Source: Andeanibacterium sp036384795
Lineage (GTDB): Bacteria > Pseudomonadota > Alphaproteobacteria > Sphingomonadales > Sphingomonadaceae
DNA: 64,000 bases
Direction of reading: 5' to 3'
Assembly: GCA_036384795.1 (NCBI GenBank)
Contig: DASVLP010000074.1
Location: forward strand, 41,387 to 105,386
A program made the translations under genes and the position numbers. Positions 63,023 through 64,000 of the stretch are shown here, piece by piece (position 1 is the first letter of the stretch; every line of letters begins with the position of its first letter). The notes under the pieces are model-generated. The model searched no databases. It was not told the origin of the DNA and saw only the letters and a program-made list of their open reading frames with translations.

Positions 63023-64000
63023 ACGGCTTCACCCCTACCCGGCGGCAGACCTTGGCCGCCCTCGCGGCGCTTCCGCTTGCCGGCCACGCGATGCCGGTGG
63101 CCGCCGCCAACGCGGTGCCCGCTGGGCTGCCCGCGCCGGGGCTCGGCCTCAATGCGTTGGCCGGCCGCAAGGGCCGCCGCTTCGGCAGCGCGGTCGCCTA
63201 CGGACGCCCCGGCCTGCCGCCGCGCGGGACGATCCAGAACCCCGCCTACGCCGCGATCGTCAAAGCCGAGTGCGGCCTGGTGGTGCCGGAAAACGAGCTC
63301 AAATGGCAGTGGCTGCGGCGCGGCGGCCCCAAGAGCTTCGACTTTGCCGCAATGGACGCGATCGTCGCGTGGGCGAAGGCCAACGACCTCGCGATCCGCG
63401 GACACACATTGCTGTGGCACCGCGCCAAGTGGTCGCCCGAATGGCTGAACAACTACGATTTCGGCGCGGCCCCGGCTACCGAAGCGGCGCGGCTGCTGAC
63501 CGAGCATATCCGCACGATCACCGACCGCTATCGCGGCACGATCCTCAGCTACGACGTGGTCAACGAAACCGTGCTGCCCGACGGTACGGGGCTCGAGCAG
63601 ACCAGCCTCAGCCGCGCGATGGGCAGCGCAGAGGCGGTGGTGGACCTGGCGTTCCACACTGCGCGCGGGCAGTTGCCCGACGCCGAGCTGTGCTACAACG
63701 ACTACATGAGCTGGGAGCCCGACCACCGCGCCCATTGCCGCGCCGTGCTGGGGCTGCTCGAGGGCTTCCGCAAGCGCGGCGTGCCGGTCGATACGCTCGG
63801 CGTGCAGTCGCACATCGAGATGCTCACCGGGCTCGATCCGGCGAGCAGGCTCGGCCCTTACTGCGAGAACGAGTGGCGCCAATTTCTCGATGAAGTCGTC
63901 GCGATGGGCTACAAGCTCAAGATCACCGAGTTCGACGTGAAGGACAAGGCGCTGCCCGGCAACGTCGCCCTGCGCGATGCCAAAGTGGCGGAATTCGCGC
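63019..64000 (+). CDS. GH10 endo-beta-1,4-xylanase, 3' end outside the window
   Basis: The first 327 residues of a family 10 xylanase. The N-terminus TPTRRQTLAALAALPLAGHA looks like a twin-Arg-type export signal. RGHTLLWH (128-134), the acid/base E183 in YDVVNETVLPDG, CYNDYM, GVQSHIEM and the nucleophile E304 in KITEFDVKD are all present in order. The window ends shortly after the nucleophile, with roughly 40-60 residues missing. It would cut the xylan backbone. Its start overlaps the transporter stop (ATGA), so it may be translationally coupled and could suffer from the premature stop upstream. Confidence 0.93.
   Translation, partial: MNGFTPTRRQTLAALAALPLAGHAMPVAAANAVPAGLPAPGLGLNALAGRKGRRFGSAVAYGRPGLPPRGTIQNPAYAAIVKAECGLVVPENELKWQWLRRGGPKSFDFAAMDAIVAWAKANDLAIRGHTLLWHRAKWSPEWLNNYDFGAAPATEAARLLTEHIRTITDRYRGTILSYDVVNETVLPDGTGLEQTSLSRAMGSAEAVVDLAFHTARGQLPDAELCYNDYMSWEPDHRAHCRAVLGLLEGFRKRGVPVDTLGVQSHIEMLTGLDPASRLGPYCENEWRQFLDEVVAMGYKLKITEFDVKDKALPGNVALRDAKVAEFA

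Noticed and set aside
63012..63893. Alternative frame over the GH10 gene starting MPHERLHP
   Set aside because: The frame starting at 63019 carries every GH10 motif and both catalytic Glu; the other frame is Arg-rich and featureless.

Overview
The window looks like the chromosome of a high-GC alphaproteobacterium of the order Sphingomonadales (Sphingomonas/Novosphingobium-like). The basis is gene content, not a database search: hemC-hemD-mic60 order, a ferC/ferBA-type ferulate cluster of the kind known from Sphingobium SYK-6, TonB-dependent receptors in place of SusCD, a Weimberg xylose pathway as in Caulobacter, and DUF3617-type lipoproteins. Genes are packed tightly. No gap between genes exceeds about 210 bp, and no rRNA, tRNA, CRISPR array, prophage or insertion sequence was seen.

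Left part (1-18.7 kb), mostly housekeeping: the 5' end of a circularly permuted ATP-grasp gene, an alpha/beta hydrolase, two small lipoproteins, uvrB, a hicAB toxin-antitoxin pair, dsbD, a UbiH-type hydroxylase, the minus-strand hemC-hemD-mic60 set, the tsaD-gpsA-flippase chain, a small helix-hairpin-helix protein, glutaryl-CoA dehydrogenase, a TonB-like protein and recQ. Middle part (18.7-33 kb), accessory catabolism: a secreted esterase, a transaldolase, the ferulate operon ferBA with divergent MarR regulator ferC, acetyl-CoA synthetase, a GST, two tandem secreted DUF8021-like proteins, a small membrane protein, and an esterase/CoA-transferase/LigW-like amidohydrolase group. Three kinds of palindromic intergenic repeat sit in and around the fer cluster.

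Right part (33-64 kb), a hemicellulose utilisation island. A GH5 mannanase, a LacI regulator and a GPH-type sugar symporter come first. Next is a TonB-dependent receptor followed, after a strong terminator, by SapC-like, cupin/JmjC-like and FAD-halogenase genes. Then come a GH3 glucosidase/xylosidase, an FHS sugar permease, a GH43 beta-xylosidase, the plus-strand operon xylX-KGSA dehydrogenase-xylose dehydrogenase-xylonolactonase-acetylesterase-aldose epimerase, the minus-strand operon xylR-xylD, a GH67 alpha-glucuronidase, a hexuronate-type MFS gene broken by an in-frame TGA, and a GH10 xylanase that runs off the window. Taken together these genes would cut acetylated glucuronoxylan outside or in the envelope, import the fragments, trim them, and oxidise xylose to 2-oxoglutarate without phosphorylation. 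Ferulate released from arabinoxylan could feed the fer genes.

A 14-bp palindrome (TGGTAGCGCTATCA) occurs exactly at two divergent promoters and in near-matching forms at several other places in the island, including inside the signal-peptide codons of the TonB receptor and in a convergent 3'-3' gap. It is the likely operator of the LacI-type XylR. The most open question is the conserved-looking receptor/SapC/cupin/halogenase module, whose chemistry is unknown.
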